64,000 nucleotides of DNA from Laccaria trichodermophora. Lineage: Eukaryota; Basidiomycota; Agaricomycetes; Agaricales; Hydnangiaceae. Under the pieces are notes generated by a model that was not told the DNA's origin, made no database searches, and saw only the letters and a program-made list of their open reading frames with translations. How positions within the stretch are numbered: position 1 is the stretch's first letter; each line of letters starts with the position of its first letter. The stretch is taken from contig JACTVC010000004.1 in the NCBI GenBank assembly GCA_018417955.1, positions 868,001 through 932,000 on the forward strand, in the 5' to 3' direction. Of this stretch, positions 1 through 11,989 are shown one piece after another. The translations under genes and the position numbers were made by a program.

Positions 1-2275
1 GAGGTGGTAGGCTCTGCCTCTAGAAGCGGGCCATATACAACGCAATCTCGACATGCAGAGCGTGACTTCGAGCCCATGAAAATTGAACCAGAGCGACGTA
101 TGGGGAGGGAGGAGAGTTGAGGCTTGATGACCTTCGTTTGATAGTTTACAAGTGGCTTGTCGCGTCATACGAGAAAGGGCAATGATGCCTCAACATCGCG
201 AAAATTTGACCAAAGGGTATACGTCCGTGGAAGTCTTGCAAAAGCTGGACAGGGGCCTATCAGGCGAACGAGTGCTCAACGCTGCCATTAACATTGACGC
301 CGTTCTTGATCCACATCCAGTAACACGACGATATGCGTGGTACAAGCAAAGATCCAAGGAAAGGGGGGGAAAGTGTGAGACCAACGAACAAAAACCAAAA
401 GAGAAAATTCCAACTCACTATTCAGCCAACGTCGACGGCGACCTCTCCTCCTCCTTCTCCAAGTGCAAACTTATCCTCTGAATCTCTCCGTGTCTCCCCT
501 TCAACGCCAGGCTCCCCCTCCCCACCGAACTGCTCCTACAATCCAGCTTCAAGATGTGCTGACTGCGTACCGCGTTCACTTGAAGGCGAGCGTGCCGCGT
601 TGTTTACATTTATTGAGCTTGAAGTGTAGTAGTTCAGGGCGTGGTCAGAAGAGCAATACGATATAGAGCTTTGTAGGTTCTTCTTATGCTTGCAGATGTG
701 CCTGGTGAGGGTGAGGATGCGGATGCGGATGCGGATGATAATGAGGTGATTGTCCCATATAGGAGGTGGAGTGGTCGTGGACTGGGTGAGGCGGGTAGTA
801 TGTACAGAGAGTGTCGTTTAGATGATGACGATGACGCCTTTGTGGATGTGGCTGAAATTCTCCGCTTCAGGACCAAGCGTTCGCGAAACAACTTGGGCGA
901 ACGCCCCAAACGAAACCCTAACGTTTAACCCTCGTCTGTGGCTGTTGTCCAACTAGCTTGCCCATTTCCCAACCTAGCCTCTTTCCGGAAAGAATTCCCT
1001 TCAGAGCAGCCCGGAGCTCTAGAGTTCCAACCCCAACCCCTGCACCCAGCTGAGGAACCAGCTCAGCAGTCGAACACTGGGCAGCTGAGCTCGCACAAAA
1101 GATTCCCCCTTGGAACAGCGTTTCGTGGGTTTGATAATTGGCATTAGGGTGACTCGTAAGAAGGGAGGGAGGGATCTTGTTCTTGGAAGACGAGGCTTGA
1201 AGACTGAGCACCGGGTAGGCTCGAATTGAGGACAGTGCAAACGCCTTCCTTCTTGTATGTCACATACCCGTCGAGTCGCATCCAGAGAGCCGATAGAACG
1301 TTTGTACAGGAGATAGGAGGAGCGGATAGTGGACGTGCGTGTATATGCATCAGCTGGGCGAGGCGTTAGCGACATGAAAGAAGAAATTTGGATAGAAGGA
1401 GATTGAAAGTAGACGGGAGAGGGAAGAGGAGGGCTGGAAGAGGAGGAGGATCGAAAGAGAAGAGGGTTGGAGAGAAGAGGGGGATTGGAATCATTCTACC
1501 GGGCCCACAGTAACCCAACTTCCCAACTCGCCTATCAAGGAACAACCAGAAAAAACTCACCCAATCTCAACCAACATCCCAAGCGCTTAGGAGTAGCACA
1601 TTGTGCTCTGACTTGAGGTTGAGGGACCTCGTCTCCCTGTTGGTTTAGAGATCGACTCGACGTGAAGGGGCGCTGTGTAGTTTGGTCTGGTGCGAGTCCC
1701 AGTAGTCTTGCTAGTGGAGCAAGCTTCCACCGCGCCCGTTGCGTGAATCTCCACCACATTGTCGTTCAAGGTCCCACCACCGCATTGATCCCTAGTTCCT
1801 GATGTCTACTCGCCTAGCCCATCGACGGTGTTGAGATCCAAAGACGCCGAAGAGCCGCAGACGTTGGGCGAGATTGAATTGAAGCTGCAGCTAAGCCTAA
1901 GTGTACGTATACATTGTCAGGAGGGATCACACAAAAGAAAAGTCGAGCTAAAGATACATACGAACACTATTGACGACGCAAATCCTACGAAATGAGAAGT
2001 TAGCAAGACGGATCCAAGTTATGAAAATGTGGGGAAGAAGATCACCTCTTCGGCATTGAAATGTGTTTTAGACTTCTGGCATTGTATTTCCGTGTCCGCG
2101 AAGGTAGCTGATCGGTTCCTTGAGGAAATGTGTCCGTGGTGGAGGAAGTGTTCTGAGGGGAAGTAGGTTGAAGGGTGCTTGCATGCCCAAAATGAAGAAA
2201 ACTGACCTCTGGATAGGGTTAACTGAGCCTTGCGCAGGAATGTTCAAGTACGCCTCTCTGAACCGGGTCCTGAGC
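1..2275. repeat. Decayed copy A of the NLR-module upstream segment
   Basis: Positions 1-2000 match 46340-48060 closely enough to follow by eye, and parts match 35930-37450 and 53900-54700. The segment holds, in order, relics of the first exon of the minus-strand coiled-coil gene (about 400-910), a stretch shared with 36020-36600 and 47260-47600, and a stretch shared with 36700-36950 and 47750-47950 that carries WD40-gene remains in the 36-kb copy. Reading frames are broken throughout and I see no intact gene. The right edge is the 5' part of the promoter-like cassette, cut at 2276 by a transposable element. The left edge lies outside the window. Confidence 0.75.
400..910 (-). pseudogene. Relic of coiled-coil (DUF4048-like) gene exon 1
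   Basis: The minus strand keeps pieces of the exon 1 protein seen intact at 54204-54676: a K-R-H-S-L block followed by P-R-P-L-H-L-L and then serine-rich sequence near 700-880. Frames are shifted between blocks, so this is a broken copy. The equivalent relic in the third module copy is at about 46705-47019 on the minus strand and is better preserved. No exon 2-4 sequence follows within 400 bp on the downstream side, which is the window edge. Confidence 0.6.
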
Positions 2276-3255
2276 CCCAGTGAAACTCGGACATGCGCTG
2301 GTCTGCGGCTGTCTGCGTGATGTGGAGAGATTCTGCGGAAATCTGGGAATATCCGCCGTTTGGACTTTCTTGCAGAACCCTTAGCTTAGAAACAGATCGG
2401 AGTTCTAAACTGGTTCCAAATCTCTTCGCTTCACCCATCTCTCTAAATCTCGTTCCCACTTCTTCAACGCACACCACCGACGCGACGCGGCCTTCATATA
2501 AGTTTCGCGAGGTGGATCCCACGTTCCCACCTTTCTTTCTTCCCTCCCACCACCACCTTCCCTATCCGACAATTTCCCCTCACGCAATGCAGCCTTAGCG
2601 AAGATCTCAACGTCTTACAGTAACTCTATGCGCACTGTTAGTCGTTCAAGACTCTGTTTGTATGTTTTTCACCGTATATGCTCACCAGGATGCCTCGCAG
2701 GCATCACAGGACTCGAAAGGTTGGAGGTTGGGCACGGCAGACGACGAGGATTTGTAGTCTGGTATGTCCCAGAGCATTTTGCCGTGACACTACCTTCTCA
2801 TTTCCTTCCTCAGGCGTCCGTTACGTGAACCCACATCCACATCGCACCTGCTGCGCTCTGTCGAGAACACGAGGAGGTGGCGCTTCTGAGCCCGACCATG
2901 TCGGTGTGTGAGAGCGCATGCGAAGTGAGTATATGCGCGACGCTCGTTGGGGATCGGGTACCATGCCGTGAAGGGAACAATCGTTGTACGAGTGGCATCT
3001 ATGTATATTTAGATTCTGCAATATATGAGTTTTTTCATCTTATTCACGGATACGAGCAGAAGAGCGCAGAATATAAACCCCAGTAAAACTTATGGTAATC
3101 TATTTATAGGTAGCATGTAATTTGGCGTGCAGATTTGGCTGAAATCCGCAGAAAAAAATCTGCAGGTGCGCAAAAATTGGGGATGGTATGCGGATTTCTG
3201 CATTGCAGCTCAGCCCAGAAATCCGCAGACCAGCGCATGTCCGAGTTTCACTGGG
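2276..3255. mobile_element. 980-bp TIR element with 7-bp target duplication
   Basis: Both ends carry an inverted repeat of at least 33 bp beginning CCCAGTGAAACTCGGACATG. The 7 bp CCTGAGC lies directly before the left end (2269-2275) and directly after the right end (3256-3262), so a 7-bp target site duplication is visible. Removing the element and one duplicate restores the promoter-like sequence found intact at 37470-37500. No transposase-like reading frame is present, so the element is non-autonomous. Termini and duplication length are shared with the element at 33109-35776. Seven-base duplications are known for P-like and Dada elements, but the superfamily is not proven here. Confidence 0.8.
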
Positions 3256-3400
3256 CCTGAGCGCCAATAGGACAGGTCACAGAAATGTGTGGAGCGGGTT
3301 CCTTGCGCCAAAGTTCTCTTCTTTCCCACGCACACTTCTTACTGAGAATAGACGGTTCCAAGTCACGCGGAAAGAGCCGTCCCCCGCCAAGTCAGGGTAG
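3256..3400 (+). promoter_or_regulatory. Shared promoter-like cassette upstream of the SAP-like gene
   Basis: The stretch with CCAAT (gcgCCAATaggacagg) and the following 'gtgtggagcgggttcc...cccacgcacac' block aligns with 37490-37590 upstream of G-alpha, 14835-14970 upstream of NLR copy 1 and 48310-48458 upstream of NLR copy 2. The 5' half of the cassette is at 2210-2275, on the other side of the inserted TIR element. It lies about 270-400 bp before the likely ATG of the SAP-like gene. Promoter function is inferred from position and from the CCAAT box. Confidence 0.45.
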
Positions 3401-3671
3401 GGACCGTTCCTCGGTTCCCAGGACTGTGTTCCCTCTTTTCGGTTCCCTGTCACAGCCTTTGCTGCTGTTTTCCCGTCCCCTCCGTCGCTCCTCGCCGCTT
3501 TATCTCTGATTTCTATTGCACAGATCGATCTGCGAGCCCACCGTCGGCCTCTTCGCCTTGAAACAGATCGGTGCCCGCCTAGCATGGCTCGTCTCGGAAG
3601 CGACGCGCCCTTGCTGGCTCGCCGTCATCTTTGGTTTACTCGCCGCTGCCCTTCTCGTCTTCCGTACCGGC

Positions 3672-5352
3672 ATGGTCTCGCCACAAGTTGAAGCAATGGA
3701 CGTGGATCAAGACGTCGACTCCATGGATGTCGATAACCCACCACTCAACTCCAACTCCAATGATGAGGGGGAGCAACGCCTTCCGTTTCCAGGCGAGATC
3801 GTCAATGGGAAGCGGCAGGTCCGTTACATGCGAATGTGAGCTACCCTCACCGTTTCCTCGACTTCAACGCGCTAACTTTGCGACAACAGTCATGGCAAAG
3901 GCATCTCCAGATCTATGTTGCAAGAATGGTGCAAAAGTTTTGCCATCCCGCATTCTGGAAACATGAAAACAATGCGAGAGAGGCTCGCTAAGTTCAGTGG
4001 GGATTCTGATGCTTGGGATAGGTGAGTGAATCCATGTCACCCCCATCCCCCAAGACATTTATCACTGTGACCACAGGACAATTCCCGGGGCGCGAAGAGC
4101 CCATCTCAACGCAAGGTATGGAGCCGTCTCGAAGCCGACCAAGACAAAAAAGAGATCAACCAAACGCGCCGAGGAGATGTTCAGCAGGTCAGCGATGGCC
4201 GCACCCATCACTCACCTTCTCCCAACGGAGACCGAAAGTGGCCAAAGCAAGCAAACGGCACGTGAACGAGAGCAGCTGCTCAGCTGGGTACGTCTTCGCC
4301 GTCTTTTCTTTTCGCTTTTTGAATCAAGCTCTTCACAGGCAAAGAAAATTGTGGAGTCCCATCCCTACGTTCCATTGGCAGCCCGAAAGTTAGCGGCGGA
4401 GAAAGCTCTCGCAAAAAGAATGGTGCGTGATTCATATTCTCAACTAACATTTATCTCTAATCCGCCGCAGGCTGGTGGCGACCTGGCGCTACAGGAAAAC
4501 CTCAAGCTCACCAACGCACGTGTCGAAGAACTCAATCACCGCCTCTCTCACATGAGCGCTGGCACGGCCAGTGACTGCATTACCATTTCCCTGACGGCCA
4601 CCCCTCCATCCGCCCCTCCCTTGCCGTCTGAGCACGTCACAGCCCCAAACGAACAGCCAGTACAACCCCATCCAGCCACCTCAGCTGCACAAATCTCCAC
4701 TTCGGCTGCAACTCCCAGCTCCGCTCCGACACGCACGATCATACTAGGTGATGGTACTGAGCTCACGTTCACGGAGGCGGACGTTGGCTCTCCACCACTA
4801 ACTGGCTTTGCTGACGACGTTGCTGGCCTCAACCGAATGTGGGATGACACCACTCCCAATTGGGGTGGCACGTCAGTGTTGGAGATCAAGGGTCACCCAA
4901 TACCCATCGTCTACTGGAAGGATGTCTATATGAATTCTAACCGTGGAAGCCCGTGGAAGCCGCGCCAATGGCAGGGTATGAAGAGCAAGTGGTTCAACTG
5001 GAAGGTAAGTTTTTTTTTAGGTCTCTCAATGCTGTTCGTTTGAAAGTCAACTTAACAGGTCGTTGTGCATCGCTACCGCCAAGGAACGCACACCCAATTT
5101 TGGGATGAGTTTTCACATAATGGGGAGCAGCTTTGCTTCACGAAGATCGTCCAACGACTTTCGGAGCTTCGCAAGGATGAAGACCAGGCCACAGCTGAAC
5201 GCGCAAGGGCAGAGTACGCTGCCAACTTCCCATCTTTCTTTTCGTACAAAAAGAATGGGGTTTCTCACATTAAAACTAAGCCTTCAGATATTGCGAAGAC
5301 ATATCGTTTACTCAAAGGGATTTCTGGTGTAGAATCAGATGGTGAAGATTGA
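3672..5352 (+). CDS. SAP-like nuclear protein of unknown function
   Basis: A plus-strand gene with about six exons. I take the ATG at 3672 because no ATG precedes it in frame; the acidic start has two M-D-V-D blocks. After an intron at about 3837-3890 comes a SAP-like helix-extended-helix (ISRSMLQEWCKSF, then MKTMRERLAKF), a known DNA-binding fold. The middle is basic (K-P-T-K-T-K-K-R-S-T-K-R) and then Pro/Ser/Thr-rich; the C-terminal 130 residues are globular and rich in W, K and R (KWFNWK, RYRQGTHTQFW). The stop is TGA at 5350-5352, only 66 bp from the stop of the convergent recombinase gene. I do not know a named family for the whole protein. DNA binding and a partnership with the neighbouring recombinase are inferences. 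Confidence 0.65.
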
Positions 5353-5418
5353 ATGAAGTACATAAAGCTTTTCGTAGTTAGATCTGTAGCCTCCTGCCTA
5401 ATACAACGTATATGATTC

Positions 5419-7093
5419 TTATGCACAAGCACAAGAATGTCCGCATCGTGGGCACTTTACGGTTGGGGCTCGCCTTGGGTTGAAAAAGTCCTCGCGTGAT
5501 TCTGTTGGGTTGTCATTCCACGAAATAAGATACTTAACAATTGTCATGCTGGAAAATTCAACACTCCAGCCACCCCAGTCACAAATCGTGCGTAGAGGCC
5601 AACGACGTTCTGATGCCAGGTACTGACAACCACCACGTCGAAACGAGTGGGTTCCGTAAGGGGATGGGTCAATCCCAATATCAAGAAGATTGTTACGAAA
5701 GAGCTCCAGAAACTGTTCAGAGGTCTATAGATAAAATAAAATATTAGTAACAAAGTAGGGAAGTTAAATAGCAATGAAACAGACCATTGGAGAGTCCTTG
5801 GCGACAGGCCGTTCACCTGATCCTATTTTGCGAAAGATGTAGCCCTCGGTGATGGCAGTGGTATTGATCCAATCAGCAAGTGCACGGACAGGACAGAGGT
5901 GGGCATCTGCCTCATCAAGCATGTGTAGATAAAATGGCTTTATCCCTGTGAATATAATTTGTAAGGTGATCTAGGGAATATGAACAGAGAGCGTACGGCC
6001 GTATTGATGTGTTTTTCGGAAGGGTAATGTTAGAATTATGAGATCACCTCGAATTTCGATGTGGGACCTTCGAATTTTCAGGACTTCGTCAATGCGCAGC
6101 AAGCACAGAAAAGATATTGTATATATTGCGTGCAATGCCCGACGTGTCAACCCTCCACCCCACTCATGGAGTTTGGCGGCATCTTTTCTAGAGGCGGGGC
6201 TGTATTGCTTCAAAGCCCAATTTTCCGGGAGGTGGTTAAAATCATAAAGCCTGCCAATAATATCCTGTCCGCTCATGCTTATCAGGTCATTCGATATGTG
6301 ACTTTGTACAATGACCTACCGCTGTGACGGCGCGTGCACTGGTTGCTTCGCAGCCAGCTTTAACCTGATGAAAATAAAAAACTGTGCCAAAGACAATGTA
6401 ACAAACCAACCTTCCGGCGACGCAGACCACTCATATAATTGGCAACCTCTGGTGAGATGGATGGGTTGCCAACCATACCACCCTTGGTTCGATGCCATTC
6501 AAGTGACCCAAGGCCATACTCACGTGAAAAAATTTTGGTCATGGCAGCACGCATCTTCTGTGCTTGCGCATATGAATCACGGATCTCATTCGATGGCCGG
6601 GCCTTATTGTCCAAGGTGACCTCGTCACACCTACGTTTTATTAAAAAGGGTACATAGGAGCAAAAATAATAATTTACTTGTCCATAATCCATGCACTGAT
6701 AAAGAATGGTGCATCTTCGGGAGGGGATTTGGAAAAAAAATCTGCCTCTTTCTGAATGAGACCTGAAGATATCAAGAAAGACGTGCATTGTATCTTCAGC
6801 CTAAATCGAAGACATGTTAATATGTGCCTCAATTTCAACAGAGCACATTATCACCGTTGGTATTCACCATCAGTCTTGTCGGTCACCCCTTTTGATGCGC
6901 CGAAGACGGATTTCTTCCACGTTTGCATGAATTCACGATTTCCTGGCTCCAAATCCTCATGGACAAGATCTGGTACGGTGGCTTGTTCATCCTCGAGGTC
7001 CAGTTCAATTTCTTCTTCTGTTATTCTGTCATCGTCATCACGAGAGTTGAGGGCCGAAAATTTATGAGAAAGATTGGATAGCGGGGCAACCAT
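5419..7093 (-). CDS. Crypton-like tyrosine recombinase
   Basis: A tyrosine recombinase with at least seven exons on the minus strand. From ATG 7093 an acidic N-terminal exon is followed by an N-terminal core domain and then the catalytic domain. Box I arginine lies in CLLRIDEVLKI near 6095. After an intron comes LADWI, then GTHSFRRGG (the H-x-x-R motif, about 5620-5645) and the nucleophile tyrosine in KYLISW (codon 5530-5532). The protein ends with a Cys-rich tail KCPRCGHSCACA before TAA at 5419-5421. All catalytic residues are present and I could join every exon in frame, so the gene looks functional. Such enzymes cut and rejoin DNA for Crypton elements. It lies 67 bp downstream of the XPG-like nuclease gene on the same strand; a TATA-like run (TATATATAG) sits between them. 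Confidence 0.85.
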
Positions 7094-7160
7094 GGTGGGG
7101 AAGGCAAAAGGAGTTGTTGTTTCAAGGGATACTATATATACAATGGGGGGCAGCTCCTAT

Positions 7161-9280
7161 TTACAACTCACCCTCTGAGTCGGTGATGAACTCAATGAGG
7201 TGTCCATCATCCGAGACATCAAGGCGATACCGCCTTTCAGGGATCCCGGTGACTGTGGATGTGTTAAGGGGGTCATGCAGTGGTAGAGCAGGTTTGCTTT
7301 CATACCTGGTTCGAGATCGGATTGAGTGAGGTCAAGTGCATCAATGACATTGTGGCAATTCCGTTGTTTGTTTGTCAATACATTGGGCTCCGGAGTGGTA
7401 AGGTCGATGGTGTCGAAATGGTCTGCGGACGATACTATTTTGTTGTGCTTTGGTCGTTTACTTGAAGATGCAGCGCCGTCGTCTTCACGAGACTTTTGTT
7501 TGAGAGGGCGAGGCATGCCTGTTGACCCTGGAAGTTATTAATTACATTAATTGAGGCAAGGCTGTGGAGCGATAATTCACCTGATGCACGAGGGGCCTTG
7601 CCACCAGTACTCATACGGGCACAGCGGGTAGCTTTCTTTTTACCAGCTGAGAAAGGATAATTCCATGTGAGCACATGTTCTGAGGTTTCGTGAAGAACAT
7701 ACTCACCTGCCACAATGAGTTCTGGGAATGTTGCGTGAATCATGGCAATGGGAAGCCACACCCTCATCCTTGGGAACACGCTCAATCGCCACTCATTTAC
7801 TCTCCCTTCAGTTTCCCCATCATTCAACTTGCCTAATAGAGAGCCGATGATAGAATCTACAAGCGCGTCTGACACAATGAGGGGTAACCTGACCTCAGGA
7901 TGACGTGGACAGTCTCGAGCTTTCAAAGGGACCCGGCGTTGAAGGACCTCACCAATGAACTGACAGGGTCTTTTGGCCAGACCGAGATCGGTCTCACGTG
8001 CAATGCGGCAAATGTCGTCGAGGGCCAAGCTGGGAAATATTGTTGTTTCAAAGTGCGAGAGAATCCTGTGAGTACTACCCCAGCAGAAATTCTCCTCGGC
8101 AAAAATTGCCAGCAAAATAGGATTGGGGCTACACCCCAGAAGATCCGTGGGATTGGTCTTTGAGCTGAGAGGGTTTCGGTAAAGGTTGATGACCTTCAGT
8201 TGAGGGAAATCGGAAGGGACGGAATTAGAGAGAGCAGGTTGGCAGGAGGGGAGATGGCCGGAGTCATTTGTTCTAAGCTCCTCACGCAACTCATTTCGCC
8301 ACACCTCCAGAAAATTGTCAGCAGCTTTGGATTGGGACAAGCCATGCAGAAGGCGATGCCCAAGCCCTGCCCTTGCCAGTCCAGTTGCAATCCGGATGCC
8401 ACACCGTTCAAGGCCATCCTGAGGCAAACCCGAGCGTCAGGTCCCAAACATGAACTATGAATTAGAGATCTTACATCGTAGTCACCACCAACCAGCAAAG
8501 CAATTACCAAGAAATCGGCGTCGGTGAACCCAAGGGCGGCGTGCTTTCTGATAGCTTCTGCACGGTATACAGTAACCTTCTCGTCATTGTCCTCATGAAG
8601 AAAGCTGCAGGAGGTCAGAAAGGTATTTCGACTGTGGTAACACACTCACTTTCGAAGGACAACCGCAGCCCCGAGTACTATCAAGTCAGAATCTTCGCTT
8701 GCAACAGCATCAATATAACCCTCCTTGGACAGCCAAGCAAGCTCGGCATCAGCTTCACCAAGAGCCTACATGTGTCCATATGAGTGATAGTAGGATCAAT
8801 GCATGGAGAAAACCTACCACGGTTGAAGGAAATCCAAAGGAAAGTAGCATTTTCTGGAAATCCCGCTCAATCCAATGAGGGTTTCCTCGAACATGCTTGC
8901 CCCGTTTCACACAAGGGCGCTTAGGACCATCGAACACGAAGTATGGCCGAATGGGTTTATCAAGGAGGCGGCAGCATCTCGCGTACAGTGTCGCCAGCTC
9001 AGGGTTTTTTGAAGCGCTATGCCTGTAGAGCGCACGGTATACCCAACCACTGAAGATGGTGAGCCAAATGAAAAAACTCAATACAGGTGCATACCTCGCA
9101 TCAATGCCCACCCGATATGCCCTTACCCCCCCAATATTGTTTACGAAGCCATCTTCAACGGCCAGCTGATGCAGGGAGATGCGCTCCCCAACTGGTGCTA
9201 GCAACTGTGATTCCCTAGTTAGCCGCCATAGTCACATCATCATGAATATGCCTTACCTTCCAGAGATCTTCGATGCCCAT
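7161..9280 (-). CDS. XPG/GEN1-family structure-specific nuclease (PIN-like)
   Basis: Minus-strand gene with about nine exons. Exon 1 (9257-9280) encodes only MGIEDLWK; exon 2 starts at 9204. The N-terminal XPG domain runs through VGIDAR and YFVFDGPKRP. The XPG-I region follows at about 8690-8760: GEADAELAWL, then DAVASEDSDL, with the acidic residues expected for metal binding. A helix-hairpin-helix-like part comes next (LLVGGDYD, then DGLERCG), as in GEN1/Yen1. The C-terminal third is basic and low in complexity. The stop is TAA at 7161-7163. The family cuts flaps and Holliday junctions. Catalytic acids are present and exons join in frame, so activity is plausible. The tight pairing with a tyrosine recombinase is unusual for a housekeeping repair enzyme. 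Confidence 0.8.
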
Positions 9281-10219
9281 AGTGGGGAGATGAGGGAGTA
9301 GGTCTTGAAAGCGTCCCCGTTTTTGTAGACCAAACTTGTCTAGGCTTACGTTTTGAGACAGTCATTTCATCTTGCCTGAGCAGCGTCGAACGGCGGCATC
9401 GTCACACAAGAGCGCTGCTCGGCGATTGGCAACGGACAATGCGTCAAGACGTGGAGACTGGTGGGTGGATCCAGGCAGCTGCTTGAAAATAATCAACCTA
9501 TAATTATAGATTTCCAGGTTTCTCCAGGCTGAATCTCCAAGCCAAGTCCCGGGCTCGAGTCTTCGCAGGAAATCCAGCCCTTCAAAGCCCTGGAGCAGAT
9601 GAGAGCACTCACAACGGTGGGGGAAAAGACCCCTCAGCTTGGCAAGGTCGCTGCGGGAGCACAATGCAACTGAGGCATCAGACATGGCTGTGGAAGGGGC
9701 ATTTTGACGAAATTGCGATGTTCAGAATGCCCGGGCTAGCCACAGAAGCCGCACACAGGCAATAGGACATAGGACGAATGGGGAAGATGATGGTGACTGC
9801 AGATGAAGTGCATACGTGGTGTTGAGGGAAGGGGACGTGATGGCAACAGTTGTGCCATCAGAGGTGCCACGCACAAGCGCTCGCTGGAAGTGGGGAGTAC
9901 CTTTCACTGCGTGGTAATGTGAGTTGAAGGGCAGACACAGAGGTTGCAATACTGACAATATTTGACTACAGCTTGCATGAACTATTTCAACTACTGGTGG
10001 TACAGGAATAAATGGCATTCATCGATGTTCTGAAAGGGTAGACACGCCAGCCCGATCGGCATTCCTACACTCAGGGCTGAAGTTCACCAAACGCGACGCC
10101 CTCTTCGACCCACTCACCCCCTCTGAGGTCTCATGTAAGTACGAGGCCTGGGGGGAAATCTATCAGAGAAGGTCAGCAAAGAGTGAGGAAAGAAGGAAAA
10201 AGACACAGACAACTTGGTG
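9281..10219. other. No recognisable gene
   Basis: This 940-bp stretch upstream of the nuclease gene contains short open frames on the minus strand (9362-9685 and 9722-10018), but none shows a domain, a plausible intron set or similarity to other parts of the window. It probably holds the promoter of the nuclease gene next to the decayed 3' part of the kinase pseudogene. Confidence 0.4.
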
Positions 10220-10599
10220 GGCAAGTAAAAAGATAGTCCGGAAGGTGAAGAACCCTAGCGCTGTAGTCGCATTCACCATCTGATGAAGGGGACACCCACG
10301 CCACCTGTGGGAGTCTTGTAAACCTTTGGTTCATACTCTAGTTGAGGGTGCTTGGCTTGATTCTTCACCTAAAACGATGTAAGCAAGTCGATGGCAATAA
10401 GACGTCTTGGCCTTTGGTTCATACTCTAGTTGAGGGTGCTTGGCCTTGACGGACTCAATTCTTCACCTAAAACGATGTAAGGAAGTCGACGGCAATAAGA
10501 CGTCTTGAGACGCACCAAAAGAACCAGAGCCATTTTTTTTCCAAGCCTATATTTGCCACCAATACGAAGAGCCAAACTATGACACGAGGTGTCCGCCAT
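10220..10599 (-). pseudogene. Casein kinase 1 N-terminal fragment
   Basis: From ATG 10599 the minus strand encodes a start with LRIGGKYRLGKK, which is the CK1 lead-in to the glycine loop. The loop G-S-G-S-F-G follows only after a one-base frame change at the A-run (10531-10540). Further down [16 protein letters not shown] and [10 protein letters not shown], then ECDY-S-A, match CK1 kinase subdomains II-V. The [13 protein letters not shown] segment and its upstream intron are duplicated in tandem (10323-10410 and 10411-10506). Nothing of the catalytic loop (HRD, DFG) follows. This is a truncated, duplicated and frameshifted copy. Confidence 0.75.
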
Positions 10600-11989
10600 G
10601 GGCTGATAGACGTGAACATGAAGCCTGCAAGTGGGAAGAGTGAGTAAGAGACAGCGCTGAGAAAACAAAAGATTAAAAAAGAGATCAAAAGCGTTTGTAT
10701 GAATCCGGTACACATCGCGGATTATTCGCGTGTCTGATGAGGATAAGTTCACGATGATAGCTGAGCGGCGGCGACGACATCGGGCATCCAGACAAGTAAG
10801 AGATATGAATGCCTGGGAGACTCGGTCAGTGAGAAATGCTGTTGGTCTCCACTGGGAAGAAAGAGGTGATAGGAAAGGGTTCACGCCCTCGGATTGGAGT
10901 AAAAAGGGGAGAGGAATGAGGTGGATTGGTATAAAGATGAGTGTGTCTGCGCTGGACGAGGAGGTTTGGTTTGGCAACGGATATGTATTTGAATTCGATT
11001 GGTGGTAGAATTGCTCCTCAGAAGGGTGGTCGTCAGCCTGGATGAGGAGGCAAGAGTCGTTCGAGGAGAGGGAAATCAGCTTTAAGAGGGAACTTGAGCC
11101 TGGGCATGGTATACAGAGAGAGGGTGGTGGGCAAGGAAGAGAGACTGACAGACGAAACACACGTGCGAAGGGTGAGGTCAAGGTTGCTGATGAAGCTTGA
11201 AGGGTCGCGCACTGCGTGGAACTGGGGAAGGACTGTTGTTCGAGCATCGTAGGACTGTCTTTTTTGAGGTTCGCGACAACTTCGCATAGCGCGGGAAGGG
11301 TTTTTCGCGGAGGTTCGTCGTCCGTTTGCAAGCAAAAAACAGTTCTCTCTGGGCGAAAAGACAGTTTTTGCGTTGTCTTGACCCTACTCGGCTCTGGCTA
11401 GAACCGCTGACATGCAACATCTAGGGACGTTGCCAAGCCTATCATTCAAAATCAGTGATTGCATAAATTCAAGCCAGGAGAACGGATTGGCAAGTGTTGG
11501 CAGTTCTCTTGCACTCCATTAGCCAGCTGAAATTTCTCCCCCGCAGTGGCTTCCTTCCTTCCTTCCTTCCTGCTCCTCTGCATTTGCTTCTGTGTTTAAC
11601 TTTCCCTTGTCGAGAACTTTCCCTTGTCGAGAGCGCGCTGTCCCCATGGCTCAGATCTCAGCAGCTATTGACCCTGGTGCGGGTTGCTCGGCTGCATTCG
11701 CGACCTCCGTCGCATTGGCATCAAGTACTCTGAAAACCATTCTGTAAGTTTCCGTATTCATCTGTGGTACGCACCCTTGCTGCTGTTGTGAGAGCCGCCT
11801 TCCGTTTTCCTCGTCGGGCGTCGTCGTTCTTGGGCGTCGTTGTTGTTTTGAGCGGACGTTTGGCGTTGGTGTTCTATTTCGGTTCCCCTCCGTCGTTCCG
11901 GAACCCTTTCTTGGCGTTCTCCGGCCCTTCCCCCGTGTCACAGATCTCTCAGATCGGTCACATCGTCGAGACTGTCTATTCAGCTGGTC
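10600..11989. other. Upstream region of kinase relic; no supported gene
   Basis: A long minus-strand open frame continues from the kinase fragment up to 11331, but its sequence is Ser/Leu/Pro-rich, lacks domains and looks like intron plus 5' leader. A plus-strand ATG at 11646 gives a 33-residue Ala/Ser-rich peptide that meets a GTAAGT donor at about 11744; I could not find a convincing second exon. A short CTTC repeat lies at about 11551-11572. Confidence 0.3.

Noticed and set aside
908..930. CCCTAA-like words (also near 47213-47230) as interstitial telomere repeats
   Set aside because: Only one or two imperfect units are present in each place; they lie inside copies of the module and can be explained by that homology.
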